This document shows positions 16,501-23,647 of a stretch of DNA of 60,447 nucleotides, piece by piece; the first letter of the stretch is position 1, and each line of letters begins with the position of its first letter. The notes under the pieces were generated by a model. The model searched no databases, was not told where the DNA came from, and saw only the letters and a list, made by a program, of their open reading frames with translations. A program made the position numbers and the translations under genes. This DNA comes from a virus: positions 1 through 60,447 of IMG/VR virus record IMGVR_UViG_3300010157_000069; one strand, given 5' to 3'.

Positions 16501-17613
16501 TCCACTATTTCCAATTCGTGCGCCGTTGCCGCCACCAGCTGAAGTAATATTTAAAAAAACTGAATTAGCGCCATTAGTTGATGCCGGTGTTCCGCTGCCA
16601 CCAACTCCTCCACTTCCTCCACTGCCAACGGTGATTACATAATTAGAGTTGGTATCAATCGTGACCCCAGTACCAGTGCGAAAACCTCCAGCACCACCGC
16701 CGCCTGAAGCGCCTCCGCCACCACCACCAACAACAAGATATTGTGCTGTCAGTGAAGACAAAGGCAACAGAGTTCCTGATGTGTTAAATATGTGAATTGT
16801 GTTTGTGCCATCAGTTGTGACAACTCCGCCACCGAATTGCTGTGCGCCAACGTAGGAGATGATTACGACACCGGAGCCTCCGTTGCCGCCCGTTGTACCA
16901 CTAACTGATGCTCCACCGCCACCACCACCAAGGTTTGCTGTACCGGAGCTACCAGCACCAGAGGATGCACCATTGCCACCACCGCCATTACCACCTGTGC
17001 CTCGAGTTGATTGAGTTGTAGCACCGCCTCCACCGCCACCAGCATAGTAGGTAGATGTGCCTGAGATGCTATTTGCAGTACCTACGCCACCAGCACCAGA
17101 TTGCCCATTTACACCGGCAGCACCGACCGCCGAAGAACCGCCGCCACCACCAGTTGCACTGTAAGAAGCATTGTCCGTAATACCTTGTCCACCAGCGTAA
17201 CCTTGCACTGGGGATGTAGATGGTGTGTTTCCAGCGCCGCCAGCGGCTGGTGTTCCATCAGGGCCACCACCACTACCAGAACCACCAGCAACGCCTACGT
17301 TACTAGCGGTAACTCCTCCCCCACCTCCTGCCGAAGTGGTTGCGTTAAATGTGGAATCACTACCAGATGCACCAGTACTATTTGCACCAGCACCTCCAGC
17401 GCCAACTGTGACTGTGTAAGACAGTGATGGGTTTAATGATGCTGTTCCCGTCCGATAACCGCCCGCGCCCCCTCCGCTACCGCCGTGAGAAGCAACGCCT
17501 CCACCACCCGCGCCCCCGCCAGCAACTACAAGATAACTGACGGTAACCGATTGCAGTCCAGTCCACCCAAAGGCAGCAAGTGCGGCCGCTCCAATTTTCG
17601 ATAAACGTGGCAT
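13582..17613 (-). CDS. Giant modular adhesin: glycine-rich repeats, LamG, SPRY-like and C-terminal receptor domains
   Basis: A 1343-residue probable host-recognition protein. The ATG at 17613 is preferred to the TTG just upstream because AGGA lies at suitable spacing. Domain order by eye: two tandem glycine-rich domains (about 27-284 and 292-555), each starting YLVV(A/G)GGG and ending in VVIISY plus a VIHTF-type strand; a LamG-like jelly roll (about 560-745, WTWSGWVKRG, WYHIVVAVD, FDGYLAEVNFIDG); a SPRY/B30.2-like region (about 850-990, GLWYAELTLS, VLGIAFDGATRKVWFAKNN); and a C-terminal part (1000-1343) of a phage type (GNGSTQSIVNTV, PDWVWIKKRS, YIGWQWKANG, PRFVLVKHTN). It lacks the beta attachment module of its neighbours. 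Base composition is far more GC-rich than flanking genes, suggesting acquisition or exchange. Confidence 0.8.
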   Translation of the reverse strand: MPRLSKIGAAALAAFGWTGLQSVTVSYLVVAGGGAGGGGVASHGGSGGGAGGYRTGTASLNPSLSYTVTVGAGGAGANSTGASGSDSTFNATTSAGGGGGVTASNVGVAGGSGSGGGPDGTPAAGGAGNTPSTSPVQGYAGGQGITDNASYSATGGGGGSSAVGAAGVNGQSGAGGVGTANSISGTSTYYAGGGGGGATTQSTRGTGGNGGGGNGASSGAGSSGTANLGGGGGGASVSGTTGGNGGSGVVIISYVGAQQFGGGVVTTDGTNTIHIFNTSGTLLPLSSLTAQYLVVGGGGGGASGGGGAGGFRTGTGVTIDTNSNYVITVGSGGSGGVGGSGTPASTNGANSVFLNITSAGGGNGARIGNSGELSGGSGGSGGGGGGFSNSITNGGSGNTPSTSPSQGNNGGSNGTQLSSPYPAGGGGGASAVGGNGSGGSISGNGGAGTASSISGSSVTYAGGGGGGSYGSGTAGTGGAGGGGAGSGTTTGTSGTAGTGGGGGGSYVSGTGGNGGSGVVIISYAGSTQQMAGGTVTISGGNVIHTFTSSGYLTPIKYASRSLRFRSTNNSYLNRTPAKASNQKTWTWSGWVKRGNLATGAAQFLFTAHSGSPWGGIILDSTNAIQVSFSAGVSGGTYTTALYRDPSAWYHIVVAVDTTQATASNRILIYVNGVVVTSFSATNYPSQNFDTQFNSAIAHYLGCSSSSTENFDGYLAEVNFIDGAALTPSSFGTFNSYGVWQPITYGGSYGTNGFYLTFGNNTSTTTLGYDTSPQGNNWTTNNISVTTGTTYDSMTDVPTLTSATVANYATWNPLRKDNISTIYLTNGNLTAQGPNYPSGAFMSTIASQGSGLWYAELTLSNTTYPTVAVADITVANISPSGSMNVSGVIAWDNSSYFINGSTSSSAATFASGDVLGIAFDGATRKVWFAKNNTWISSGNPAAGTNQIGIVAGTGPLAFACRPENSVAISANFGQQGFTYTPPSGFVALNTYNLSTPTIPNGATQMAATTYTGNGSTQSIVNTVNGTVFQPDWVWIKKRSAAASSGLFDVLRGAGVVLTSNITDAERNNGTGSGGDLIAFNSNGFNLGNNTTGSATDSNLSGSTYIGWQWKANGAGVSNTSGSITSTVSANPTAGFSVVTYTGTNTAATVGHGLGVTPSMIIVKQRNSGSENWLTYHSSLTNPTTSYLYLNSTAAQATTASYWNGGPTSSVFGIGAFSGINASAGTYVAYVFSAIAGYSAFGSYTGNGSSDGPFVYTGFRPRFVLVKHTNDIDSWFVWDSSRISYNAANLTLKPNSSDAEESAYSIDTLSNGFKIRTSDVRQNTSGGTYIYACFAENPFKYANAR

Positions 17614-17623
17614 CAATTATCCT

Positions 17624-18118
17624 TTATGCAAATTTTGTCAACGAAGCCAACACAACAAAAGTTGCACTTCCAGTTTTCTGAATAACATATGTATAACAGT
17701 CAATAGAACTTGCATTACCACTTGTTGGCGCAGAACCGCCTTGCCATTTAGGTGTTACTGAATTACCGTCAATTGTCACGGCACTATTATAATATGCTGT
17801 AGAACCTTGAGTAACTAGAAAAGTAGCAGAAGCAACTTCACCAGTTGCAAGCATAGAGTCCAAACTGTTACCACTTGAAGCTCGAAAATTAAGTGTCCAG
17901 TTTCCGGATGCGTTAGTGCTATAATACATTACAGATTGAGTAGCCAAATCATAGTTAACTGTACCTGTAGCAGCAGTCGCAGCAATCGTATCAACTTCAG
18001 CAATGCTTGACGTTTTAATAGAAGGCAGACTTGACGAACCAGTAAAAATAATGGTGTCAGTATTTTGTTGTTCTTGTATTGATGTTCCGTTAAGAACCAA
18101 TGTGTATCTAGTTGTCAT
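17624..18118 (-). CDS. Conserved phage tail or fibre-associated protein
   Basis: A 164-residue protein of a type often seen among tail-fibre genes of aquatic phages. Characteristic text: MYYSTNASGNWTLNFRAS, then ATFLVTQGSTAYYNSAVTID, SVTPKWQGGSAPTSGNASSI and a closing TYVIQKTGSATFVVLASLT. It is predicted all-beta with no signal peptide or membrane segment. No enzymatic motif is visible. Tight packing (7-8 bases to each neighbour) places it in the adhesin operon, where it probably forms a fibre or receptor-binding domain or a small accessory subunit. Function is unproven. Confidence 0.68.
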   Translation of the reverse strand: MTTRYTLVLNGTSIQEQQNTDTIIFTGSSSLPSIKTSSIAEVDTIAATAATGTVNYDLATQSVMYYSTNASGNWTLNFRASSGNSLDSMLATGEVASATFLVTQGSTAYYNSAVTIDGNSVTPKWQGGSAPTSGNASSIDCYTYVIQKTGSATFVVLASLTKFA

Positions 18119-18126
18119 ATTTTTCC

Positions 18127-18549
18127 TTAACTTACTGGCACGTTAATTGTAGAACCTGAGCGATTCAAAATTGGCAATAAACCGTTACCAACAGGTATAC
18201 TAATTGAGGAACCTGCTCTATTTAGGACGTATAAAGTAGTAGGTAATGTGCTCCAGCTAGCAGTAGTTCCATTTGTTTTTAAGAAATTATTCGCATAACC
18301 TGTTTGCGAAGGTAATGGAGAAAAAGTAGTCCATGCTGGAGGTGAATCTCCTCCACTGATTAGTACTTGTCCTGAAGTACCATATGCAGTATTACTCGTA
18401 CCAAATGCAATACCTCCATTGGAAGTCAAAGTAACTACAGTTACATTATTACCTGTTTGAAATTGCAAAGAGCCGGTACTATCGGCACTTGTTTTAAGTC
18501 CTGGTACTCCTGTTATTAATCCTGAATCTGCTGATATAATGCTAGACAT
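18127..18549 (-). CDS. Short fibre protein with shared attachment module
   Basis: A 140-residue protein. The N-terminus (SSIISADSGLITGVPGLKTS, then STGSLQFQTGNNVTVVTLTS) is a variant of the module that also starts the fibre genes at 18558, 19852 and 22091: a short strand, a T(G)xL(I/V)xTAD-like turn and an LxFQT strand. A GTSGQVLISGGDSPPAWTTF segment, common in fibre shafts, follows. Two near-identical C-terminal motifs (YVLNRAGSSISIPVG and PILNRSGSTINVPVS) form an internal repeat. Likely a minor fibre or a cut-down adhesin; it has no glycine-rich or lectin domain of its own. Confidence 0.62.
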   Translation of the reverse strand: MSSIISADSGLITGVPGLKTSADSTGSLQFQTGNNVTVVTLTSNGGIAFGTSNTAYGTSGQVLISGGDSPPAWTTFSPLPSQTGYANNFLKTNGTTASWSTLPTTLYVLNRAGSSISIPVGNGLLPILNRSGSTINVPVS

Positions 18550-18557
18550 TTTTTTCC

Positions 18558-19688
18558 TTATGCTGTGTATGTGCCGCTGGAGGTGAACGTGTGGATTGTG
18601 TTTCCACCAGAAGATGTTACTGTACCGCCAGAACCGCGTTGTGAACCGGAGTAACTGATGATTACGATACCGGAGCCGCCATTGCCACCAATTCTTCCAT
18701 TACTTCCGGCATTACCACCGCCGCCGCCGCCACCGCCAAGATTTGTAGTGCCAGCAACTCCATTTGCGCCGTTGTAAACAGCCCCGGCTCCACCACCGCC
18801 AGCGCCGCCTGCTCCGTTGGTTCCCCCGTTGATACCACCACCTCCACCACCACCAGCGTAATATGTGGAAGTACCTGAAATTGAAGAAGCAAGGCCAGCG
18901 CCGCCTGCACCAGAATTAGAGGTACTAGAACCGCCTACTGCGCCAGCGCCACCACCGCCGCTGCACCCGTTTCCGCCACTGGCAGTTCCACCTGCATTAC
19001 CTTGCCCTGCTGTGCCAGCGTAACCACTGGTAGCGGGGCCACCGCCGCTTCCAGAACCGCCAGCAATTCCGTTACCAGTGCCTCCGCCAATTGCAGTAAG
19101 AGAACTAAGAACTGAATTGCCGCCTGCTGTTGCGGTGTAGGTGCCATCTCCTGTTCCACCAGCGCCAATGGTGACGGCATATGCAGTTCCCGAAGCAAGA
19201 CTCAAAGAACTGCCCGACAACAACCCACCAGCCCCGGCTCCGCCACCTGCTGGCCCATAACCGCCCCCGCCGCCAGCCACAACTAAATAGCTAACTGCGT
19301 ATGTAGTAACAATTGAACCCCAGTAGGAGCCGTTGTACAGTTCAAATGAAGACGTTGTGGAGTTGTAGCGAATCATGCCAGCCACTGCTGTGGGCTGCTG
19401 TGCAGTAGTGCCGATGGGCAATGTCAATGCACCCGTGCTATTCAAGGTGACGTTCTGGCTCGTGTCGATGGTGACCGCAGTCGTTCCTGCGCTTTTTATT
19501 GTTAGTGCCGTAGCTGCTGCTGAACCAATAGTATTTACCGTAGCTGTGCCTGCAAAGGTAGTGTTCCGGCTTGCATCTATGGTGACCGCAGTTGTTCCTG
19601 CCGTTTGGAATGCAAGGACTCCTGAGGCATCTGCGGTCTGTATTAAACCACCTGTACCTGTATTGCTGGCGTTGATTGTTGTGGTCAT
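18558..19688 (-). CDS. Modular fibre protein with glycine-rich C-terminal domain
   Basis: A 376-residue protein. Residues 1-90 form the shared attachment and shaft part, with tandem copies of a TTAVTID(A/T)S strand unit. A TAQQPTAVAGMIRYNSTTSS segment at about 95-115 is a frequent fibre motif. From residue 133 a glycine-rich domain begins (SYLVVAGGGGG) and ends SGIVIISYSGSQ and GGNTIHTFTSSGTYTA. The same C-terminal domain ends the gene at 22091-23638, with long near-identical DNA stretches. Glycine-rich folds of this kind are known at receptor-binding tips of some T4-like adhesins, so a host-contact role is likely. It overlaps the small gene upstream by ATGA. Confidence 0.75.
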   Translation of the reverse strand: MTTTINASNTGTGGLIQTADASGVLAFQTAGTTAVTIDASRNTTFAGTATVNTIGSAAATALTIKSAGTTAVTIDTSQNVTLNSTGALTLPIGTTAQQPTAVAGMIRYNSTTSSFELYNGSYWGSIVTTYAVSYLVVAGGGGGYGPAGGGAGAGGLLSGSSLSLASGTAYAVTIGAGGTGDGTYTATAGGNSVLSSLTAIGGGTGNGIAGGSGSGGGPATSGYAGTAGQGNAGGTASGGNGCSGGGGAGAVGGSSTSNSGAGGAGLASSISGTSTYYAGGGGGGGINGGTNGAGGAGGGGAGAVYNGANGVAGTTNLGGGGGGGGNAGSNGRIGGNGGSGIVIISYSGSQRGSGGTVTSSGGNTIHTFTSSGTYTA

Positions 19689-19855
19689 GCTGGTGTATCC
19701 GCTGGTTCAGGTGTATTACCTTCAGCAAGCCATTCTAGGTAGGCTTCAGCAGTAACTAAACAAGATTCCTGCTTGCCATCAGACCATTCACGCCACACAA
19801 CATTTTCTTGTTGAGTCGTTGGGTCTTTAACTAATTTCCAAATTGGTGTTGTCAT
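19685..19855 (-). CDS. Small fibre-linked protein (WLAEGNTPEPAD family)
   Basis: A 56-residue gene joined to both neighbours by ATGA overlaps: its ATG at 19855-19853 overlaps the stop of the fibre gene at 19852, and its TGA at 19687-19685 overlaps the ATG of the gene at 18558. It begins MTTPIWKLVKDPTTQQENVV, contains REWSDGKQES and ends with the motif YLEWLAEGNTPEPAD. That C-terminal motif recurs in small proteins downstream of phage tail-fibre genes, some annotated as fibre-assembly or minor tail proteins. Two-sided translational coupling supports it as real despite its size. Function is not known. Confidence 0.75.
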   Translation of the reverse strand: MTTPIWKLVKDPTTQQENVVWREWSDGKQESCLVTAEAYLEWLAEGNTPEPADTPA

Positions 19856-21069
19856 AATTCACATCCTGTCGCAATAATTAAACTAGTCGCACTACTGCTT
19901 TGTAAAGAAGTTGCATTTCCAATAGTAAGACCACTTGAACCAGTTACATTTAAGGCAAAAGTTGACAAATTTGTTCCAGTTCCATAAATAGCTACTGTTC
20001 CTGCGGCAGAAGTTCCATAATTAGCTGGTATCACAGCAAAAGTTCCACTAGTCGTTATTCCTGTTGCCGCTACTCTAGGCTGAACAGGATAAGGTGCTGT
20101 AAAAATAGCCGCAGTTGATGCATAACATTGTCCCGCAAACGGGAAATTGCTACTTGCACCAGAAACAGACCAAGCAGGACAATATCTCTGACATAAAGCC
20201 AACTCAGTACCATACGGGCGGTAATCAAACGATGTAGCTGTGCTGCCTTTTTCTAGCTGTACGCCTGTGATGTAGAACGTGGCTCCGCTTGTGCCGACTA
20301 CGCTGGTTGCGCCTGTAGCAGAACGATAATCACCAGCCGCCCATGCTCCAGCCGTTCCGCTAAAAGTAGAGCCTACACCCAATCCAAAATTAACATAAAC
20401 CCCAACCCCATTAGTTGCCCCCGCCCAAGTTCCAGTAGTATCACCAGCAATTGTTATGCTGATTGTTGTCCATGTATTTGCTGAAGAGATGGTGTATGTA
20501 AAAGGATATGACCTATTAAAACTTGACCCATTTCCTAAACTTCCACCAAAAGTTCCAGTAAGTGATGAATAAACTCTAAAAGATAATGTAACTGTCTGTG
20601 CGTTTGCAGTACCCCAAGCCATATCTGCAAAATTAAACCCTTCAATTGCTTGAATAAATGTGTAAATGCTTCCAGCAACTATTGAAAATGCCGATTGGGA
20701 TGTTATTCCAAAATAGTTATTAAATCCAACTGGAGGAGTTACCGAGCCAGCATTTTGTTGCCCAACAACTTTACCAGTTGTCGGGTATTGAACAACTTGC
20801 CATCTATCTACCGTGTATCCACTAATAGTATTCGCCGTTGCCGCCCCCGCATTACGCTGGTCAATCACCATCGCACCATTGATGATGCGGTTCTTGAAGC
20901 CAAAGGTGTTTGGCAGGTTTGCGTAGCCAGCAAAGGTGGCATTTTGCGAAGTATCCAGTGTGAGCGCAGTCGTGCCGTTGTTGGTCTGCAATACCAACGC
21001 ACCTGTGGTATCAGCAGTAGCAACCAAACCGGTACTGGATGTTGTTCCTGCAGAAATACTTGATGCCAT
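19852..21069 (-). CDS. Tail-fibre protein with carbohydrate-binding-like C-terminal domain
   Basis: A 405-residue fibre. Residues 1-50 are the shared attachment module (ISAGTTSSTGLVATADTTGA, ALTLDTSQNATFAG). It continues with GFKNRIINGAMVIDQRNAGA, a hallmark of a widespread phage fibre domain. The body (about 75-290) is a beta-sandwich resembling carbohydrate-binding modules, with FYITGVQLEKGSTATSFDYR and YGTELALCQRYC at its end; the latter is a recurrent motif in aquatic phage fibres. Residues 300-405 form a further beta domain. Probably binds a cell-surface glycan. The gene is rich in Thr, Ser and Gly and is coupled by ATGA to the 56-residue gene. Confidence 0.78.
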   Translation of the reverse strand: MASSISAGTTSSTGLVATADTTGALVLQTNNGTTALTLDTSQNATFAGYANLPNTFGFKNRIINGAMVIDQRNAGAATANTISGYTVDRWQVVQYPTTGKVVGQQNAGSVTPPVGFNNYFGITSQSAFSIVAGSIYTFIQAIEGFNFADMAWGTANAQTVTLSFRVYSSLTGTFGGSLGNGSSFNRSYPFTYTISSANTWTTISITIAGDTTGTWAGATNGVGVYVNFGLGVGSTFSGTAGAWAAGDYRSATGATSVVGTSGATFYITGVQLEKGSTATSFDYRPYGTELALCQRYCPAWSVSGASSNFPFAGQCYASTAAIFTAPYPVQPRVAATGITTSGTFAVIPANYGTSAAGTVAIYGTGTNLSTFALNVTGSSGLTIGNATSLQSSSATSLIIATGCEL

Positions 21070-21078
21070 TTATTATCC

Positions 21079-21693
21079 TTAAAAAATTAACCAGCGTTGG
21101 CCGCTGGTAATTGTAACTGATTGTCCATTCGCCACAGTCACAGGACCAACTGTCATAGCATTATAACCTGCAGCAATTGTATAACTTGAACTTATCGTTG
21201 CTCTATTTAGGTATAAACCATTATTTGCCGTGACTACAGATGCTTGTAATTCACCGGTAGATGGTTTATATAACAAATTTGTATTGCTGGTATAAACTGT
21301 AGTCGCAGAACCAGTTGTTGATGCCGCAAACAATGGATACTCATAACTAGCAGTCGTTGTATCGTTGCTTAGAGTTGCACCACCAACAGAAGTCCATGCA
21401 GGAGATGCACCACCATATCCCTCAAATTGGCTTGTCGTTGTATTGTAACGCAACATACCAGTAGCTGGACTTGCTGGTTGTTGTCCTGTTGTACCTTTAC
21501 TTAATGTAAGAGCTCCAGTGGATGTAAAAGTGCCATTTTGGTTTGCATCAATCAAAAAGGCTTGTGTGCCGTTAGTGGATATAGCTAATTGATTTGTGTT
21601 TGGATAGTAAACACCCGTAGTTGTGCCAGCAGTACCACCTTGTATTGCTGGTGTCGTTGCGCTATTGTCTGTGCCGTTAAGAAATAATGGCAT
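21079..21693 (-). CDS. Short tail-fibre protein
   Basis: A 204-residue protein. It starts MPLFLNGTDNSATTPAIQGG and includes GVYYPNTNQLAISTNGTQAF and LTLSKGTTGQQPASPATGML, typical of fibre shafts that alternate strand and turn. The C-terminal 45 residues (LYLNRATISSSYTIAAGYNA, then SVTITSGQRWLIF) match the end of the heptad fibre at 23648-25891 (SGQRWIIL), a common fibre-capping motif. Placed 10 bases before the next fibre gene and 34 bases after the duplicated small gene. Probably one subunit of a set of alternative or cooperating fibres. Confidence 0.68.
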   Translation of the reverse strand: MPLFLNGTDNSATTPAIQGGTAGTTTGVYYPNTNQLAISTNGTQAFLIDANQNGTFTSTGALTLSKGTTGQQPASPATGMLRYNTTTSQFEGYGGASPAWTSVGGATLSNDTTTASYEYPLFAASTTGSATTVYTSNTNLLYKPSTGELQASVVTANNGLYLNRATISSSYTIAAGYNAMTVGPVTVANGQSVTITSGQRWLIF

Positions 21694-21727
21694 AGTTTAC
21701 TCCACAATTTAGAATGGTTGTTTTCAT

Positions 21728-22072
21728 TTATTCCAGAACAACCCAAGAAGTAGTTGATTCATTCCATTCGTATATGCCGTCAGTAGGCATTGGTGTTGGT
21801 GCATCCCACAGGCAAGTTTCATCATTCAATGTCCAAGATGGAAATGGTTGTGGTGGAATAAAAGCGTCACGGGTTCTATCGTAAGTAAAACCAACACCAG
21901 CGTAATTTTTACGCAATGGAGTGCCGCCGTTAGCGTGAACACCGCCTCGGGTATTATAACTAGTCTGGATCCATTCACCAGGACTTGTGTCTACGAATGT
22001 TTGAAAAAACTCAGGTTCAGCCACAATGACTTGAACTACTACGCCGTTTGATACTTTTGCAAAATGTGCCAT
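21728..22072 (-). CDS. Small conserved phage protein, copy 2 of the duplicated gene
   Basis: A 114-residue paralogue of the gene at 13231-13572. Shared blocks include AHFAKV(S/E)NG, WIQTSYNT(R/H)GGVH, GGTPLRKNYAGVG(F/Y)TYD, RDAFIPPQPFPSW and the final W(D)ESTTSWV. Differences cluster in the N-terminal third (EPEFFQTFVDTSPGE here), so the copies have diverged but remain intact. Both are on the minus strand and bracket 8.2 kb of adhesin genes. Function unknown; maintenance of two intact copies argues that each is used. Confidence 0.78.
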   Translation of the reverse strand: MAHFAKVSNGVVVQVIVAEPEFFQTFVDTSPGEWIQTSYNTRGGVHANGGTPLRKNYAGVGFTYDRTRDAFIPPQPFPSWTLNDETCLWDAPTPMPTDGIYEWNESTTSWVVLE

Positions 22073-22090
22073 ATTAACTCCTTAACTTTT

Positions 22091-23638
22091 TTATGCTGTG
22101 TATGTACCGCTTGATGTAAATGTATGTATAGTGTTTCCACCAGAAGATGTTACTGTACCACCTGTGCCTTTTTGCGAACCGGAGTAACTGATGATGACGA
22201 TGCCGGAACCACCATTAGTGCCCGTATTTGGGGCGTTCCATGTACAGCCCCCACCACCACCAGAATTTACAGTCGCGGCATTGGGATATGCGCCGCCGCC
22301 ACCTGCACCGCCGCTGCCGTTACCACCAGCGCCGGCACCACCACCACCGCCAGCGTAAGTAACACTGGAACCGGATATGCTACTTGCTGTTCCAGCACCA
22401 CCCGTTCCACCAGAAGAACCAGAACCAGAATTTCCGGCCGCTGAAGCGCCTCCGCCGCCACCACACGCATTGCCACCACCTCCACCGCCACCGGCATTTC
22501 CTTGCCCAGTAGTGCCAGAGCCGCCGCCATTACCACCGCGGCCGCCACCACCAGAACCACCAGAAACGCCAGTACCGGAACTACCGCCACCACCACCAAG
22601 AGCAGTTACAAGACTACCAATACTTGAATTACCGCCGGTATCACCAACACCGGTTGCCGCTGGTTGAGCGGATCCACCTGCACCAACAGTCACTGTGTAT
22701 GCGGTTCCAGTAAGAACACTGGTAGACGAAGTTAAAAGGCCTCCAGCCCCTCCGCCACCTGAACCTCCGCTGCCACCGCCACCGCCAGCAACTACCAAAT
22801 AACTGACTGTGTAAAAACCTAAATTAGCTAATGTGGTGAGAAATGTTGGTGTAAGAGCCGTGCTGAACACAAACCATGAAGTGGATGCAGAACGATATAT
22901 GTAAGATATTGATTGTCCCGGCACTAACCCAGGAATTGTGTTATTCAGCGTCTGTCCTGTATTAGCATTAAGTGTAAGTGTAGTAATTTCTTTTGTGCTA
23001 CTGAAGCTAACCACCATTCCATCACTAGGTGAAGCAGGCATTGTAATGGTTCCGGTAAGCAATGTACCGGCCGGGTTGATTATCAGCGTGTTGTAGGTGC
23101 TGAAAGTATATGAGAACCCCGTAGTCGGGACTAGGTAGTCGTAGTTTTGCACTACGCCTTTACCAGTGGATTTAATTGTGCCCGCGAACGTGGCGTTTTG
23201 GCTTGTGTCAATAGTGACCGCTGTGTTTCCATTAGTAGCAATAGTAACTGGACCACCAGACGAGGCCACAGATACGTTAGATGTGCCGTTAGAAATGGAT
23301 GTTGTTGACAGAGTAGTCCAAGTAGGTGATGCACTCGATCCTGCTGAAGTCAGAACTTGTCCGTTTGTTCCAAAAGATGGTGTAGAACCTAAACCTATTG
23401 CTTGACTTGAATTAAGTGTGAGCGCAGTAGTTCCTGCACTTTTTAATGTGAGTGATGTAGCTGCTGCCGAAGTGATAGTGTTTGATGTAATTGAACCATT
23501 AAATGTTACATTTTGATTAGAATCGATAAGAACTGCATTAGCTGAACTTGTACCAGTTTGTATTTGCAGATTGCCAGATAAATCTGACCTTACTGTAAAT
23601 GCTGTTGTGAGTAAAGTTCCAGTTGATAGTGTGCTCAT
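22091..23638 (-). CDS. Modular fibre protein with glycine-rich C-terminal domain
   Basis: A 515-residue protein. The N-terminal half holds the shared attachment module (STGTLLTTAFTVRSDLSGNL) and several repeated strand units (TTALTLNSSQ, NTAVTIDTSQNATFAGTIKS). A middle domain from about residue 170 (YDYLVPTTGFSYTFSTYNTL) is beta-rich. From about 278 a glycine-rich domain starts SYLVVAGGGGG and ends SGIVIISYSGSQKG and GGNTIHTFTSSGTYTA, nearly the same as in the gene at 18558-19688. DNA in this C-terminal part is markedly GC-rich relative to the phage. It probably forms a host-binding tip on a fibre shaft. Confidence 0.75.
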   Translation of the reverse strand: MSTLSTGTLLTTAFTVRSDLSGNLQIQTGTSSANAVLIDSNQNVTFNGSITSNTITSAAATSLTLKSAGTTALTLNSSQAIGLGSTPSFGTNGQVLTSAGSSASPTWTTLSTTSISNGTSNVSVASSGGPVTIATNGNTAVTIDTSQNATFAGTIKSTGKGVVQNYDYLVPTTGFSYTFSTYNTLIINPAGTLLTGTITMPASPSDGMVVSFSSTKEITTLTLNANTGQTLNNTIPGLVPGQSISYIYRSASTSWFVFSTALTPTFLTTLANLGFYTVSYLVVAGGGGGSGGSGGGGAGGLLTSSTSVLTGTAYTVTVGAGGSAQPAATGVGDTGGNSSIGSLVTALGGGGGSSGTGVSGGSGGGGRGGNGGGSGTTGQGNAGGGGGGGNACGGGGGASAAGNSGSGSSGGTGGAGTASSISGSSVTYAGGGGGAGAGGNGSGGAGGGGAYPNAATVNSGGGGGCTWNAPNTGTNGGSGIVIISYSGSQKGTGGTVTSSGGNTIHTFTSSGTYTA

Positions 23639-23647
23639 TTTTTTATT

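Noticed and set aside
22377-22667. Plus-strand proline-rich open frame opposite the glycine-rich gene
   Set aside because: It is the antisense shadow of GGN/GCN codons; it has no ribosome site and lies wholly inside a well-supported minus-strand gene. The same holds for other Pro/Ala/Arg/Val-rich frames at 13679-14811, 17101-17427 and 19375-19755.
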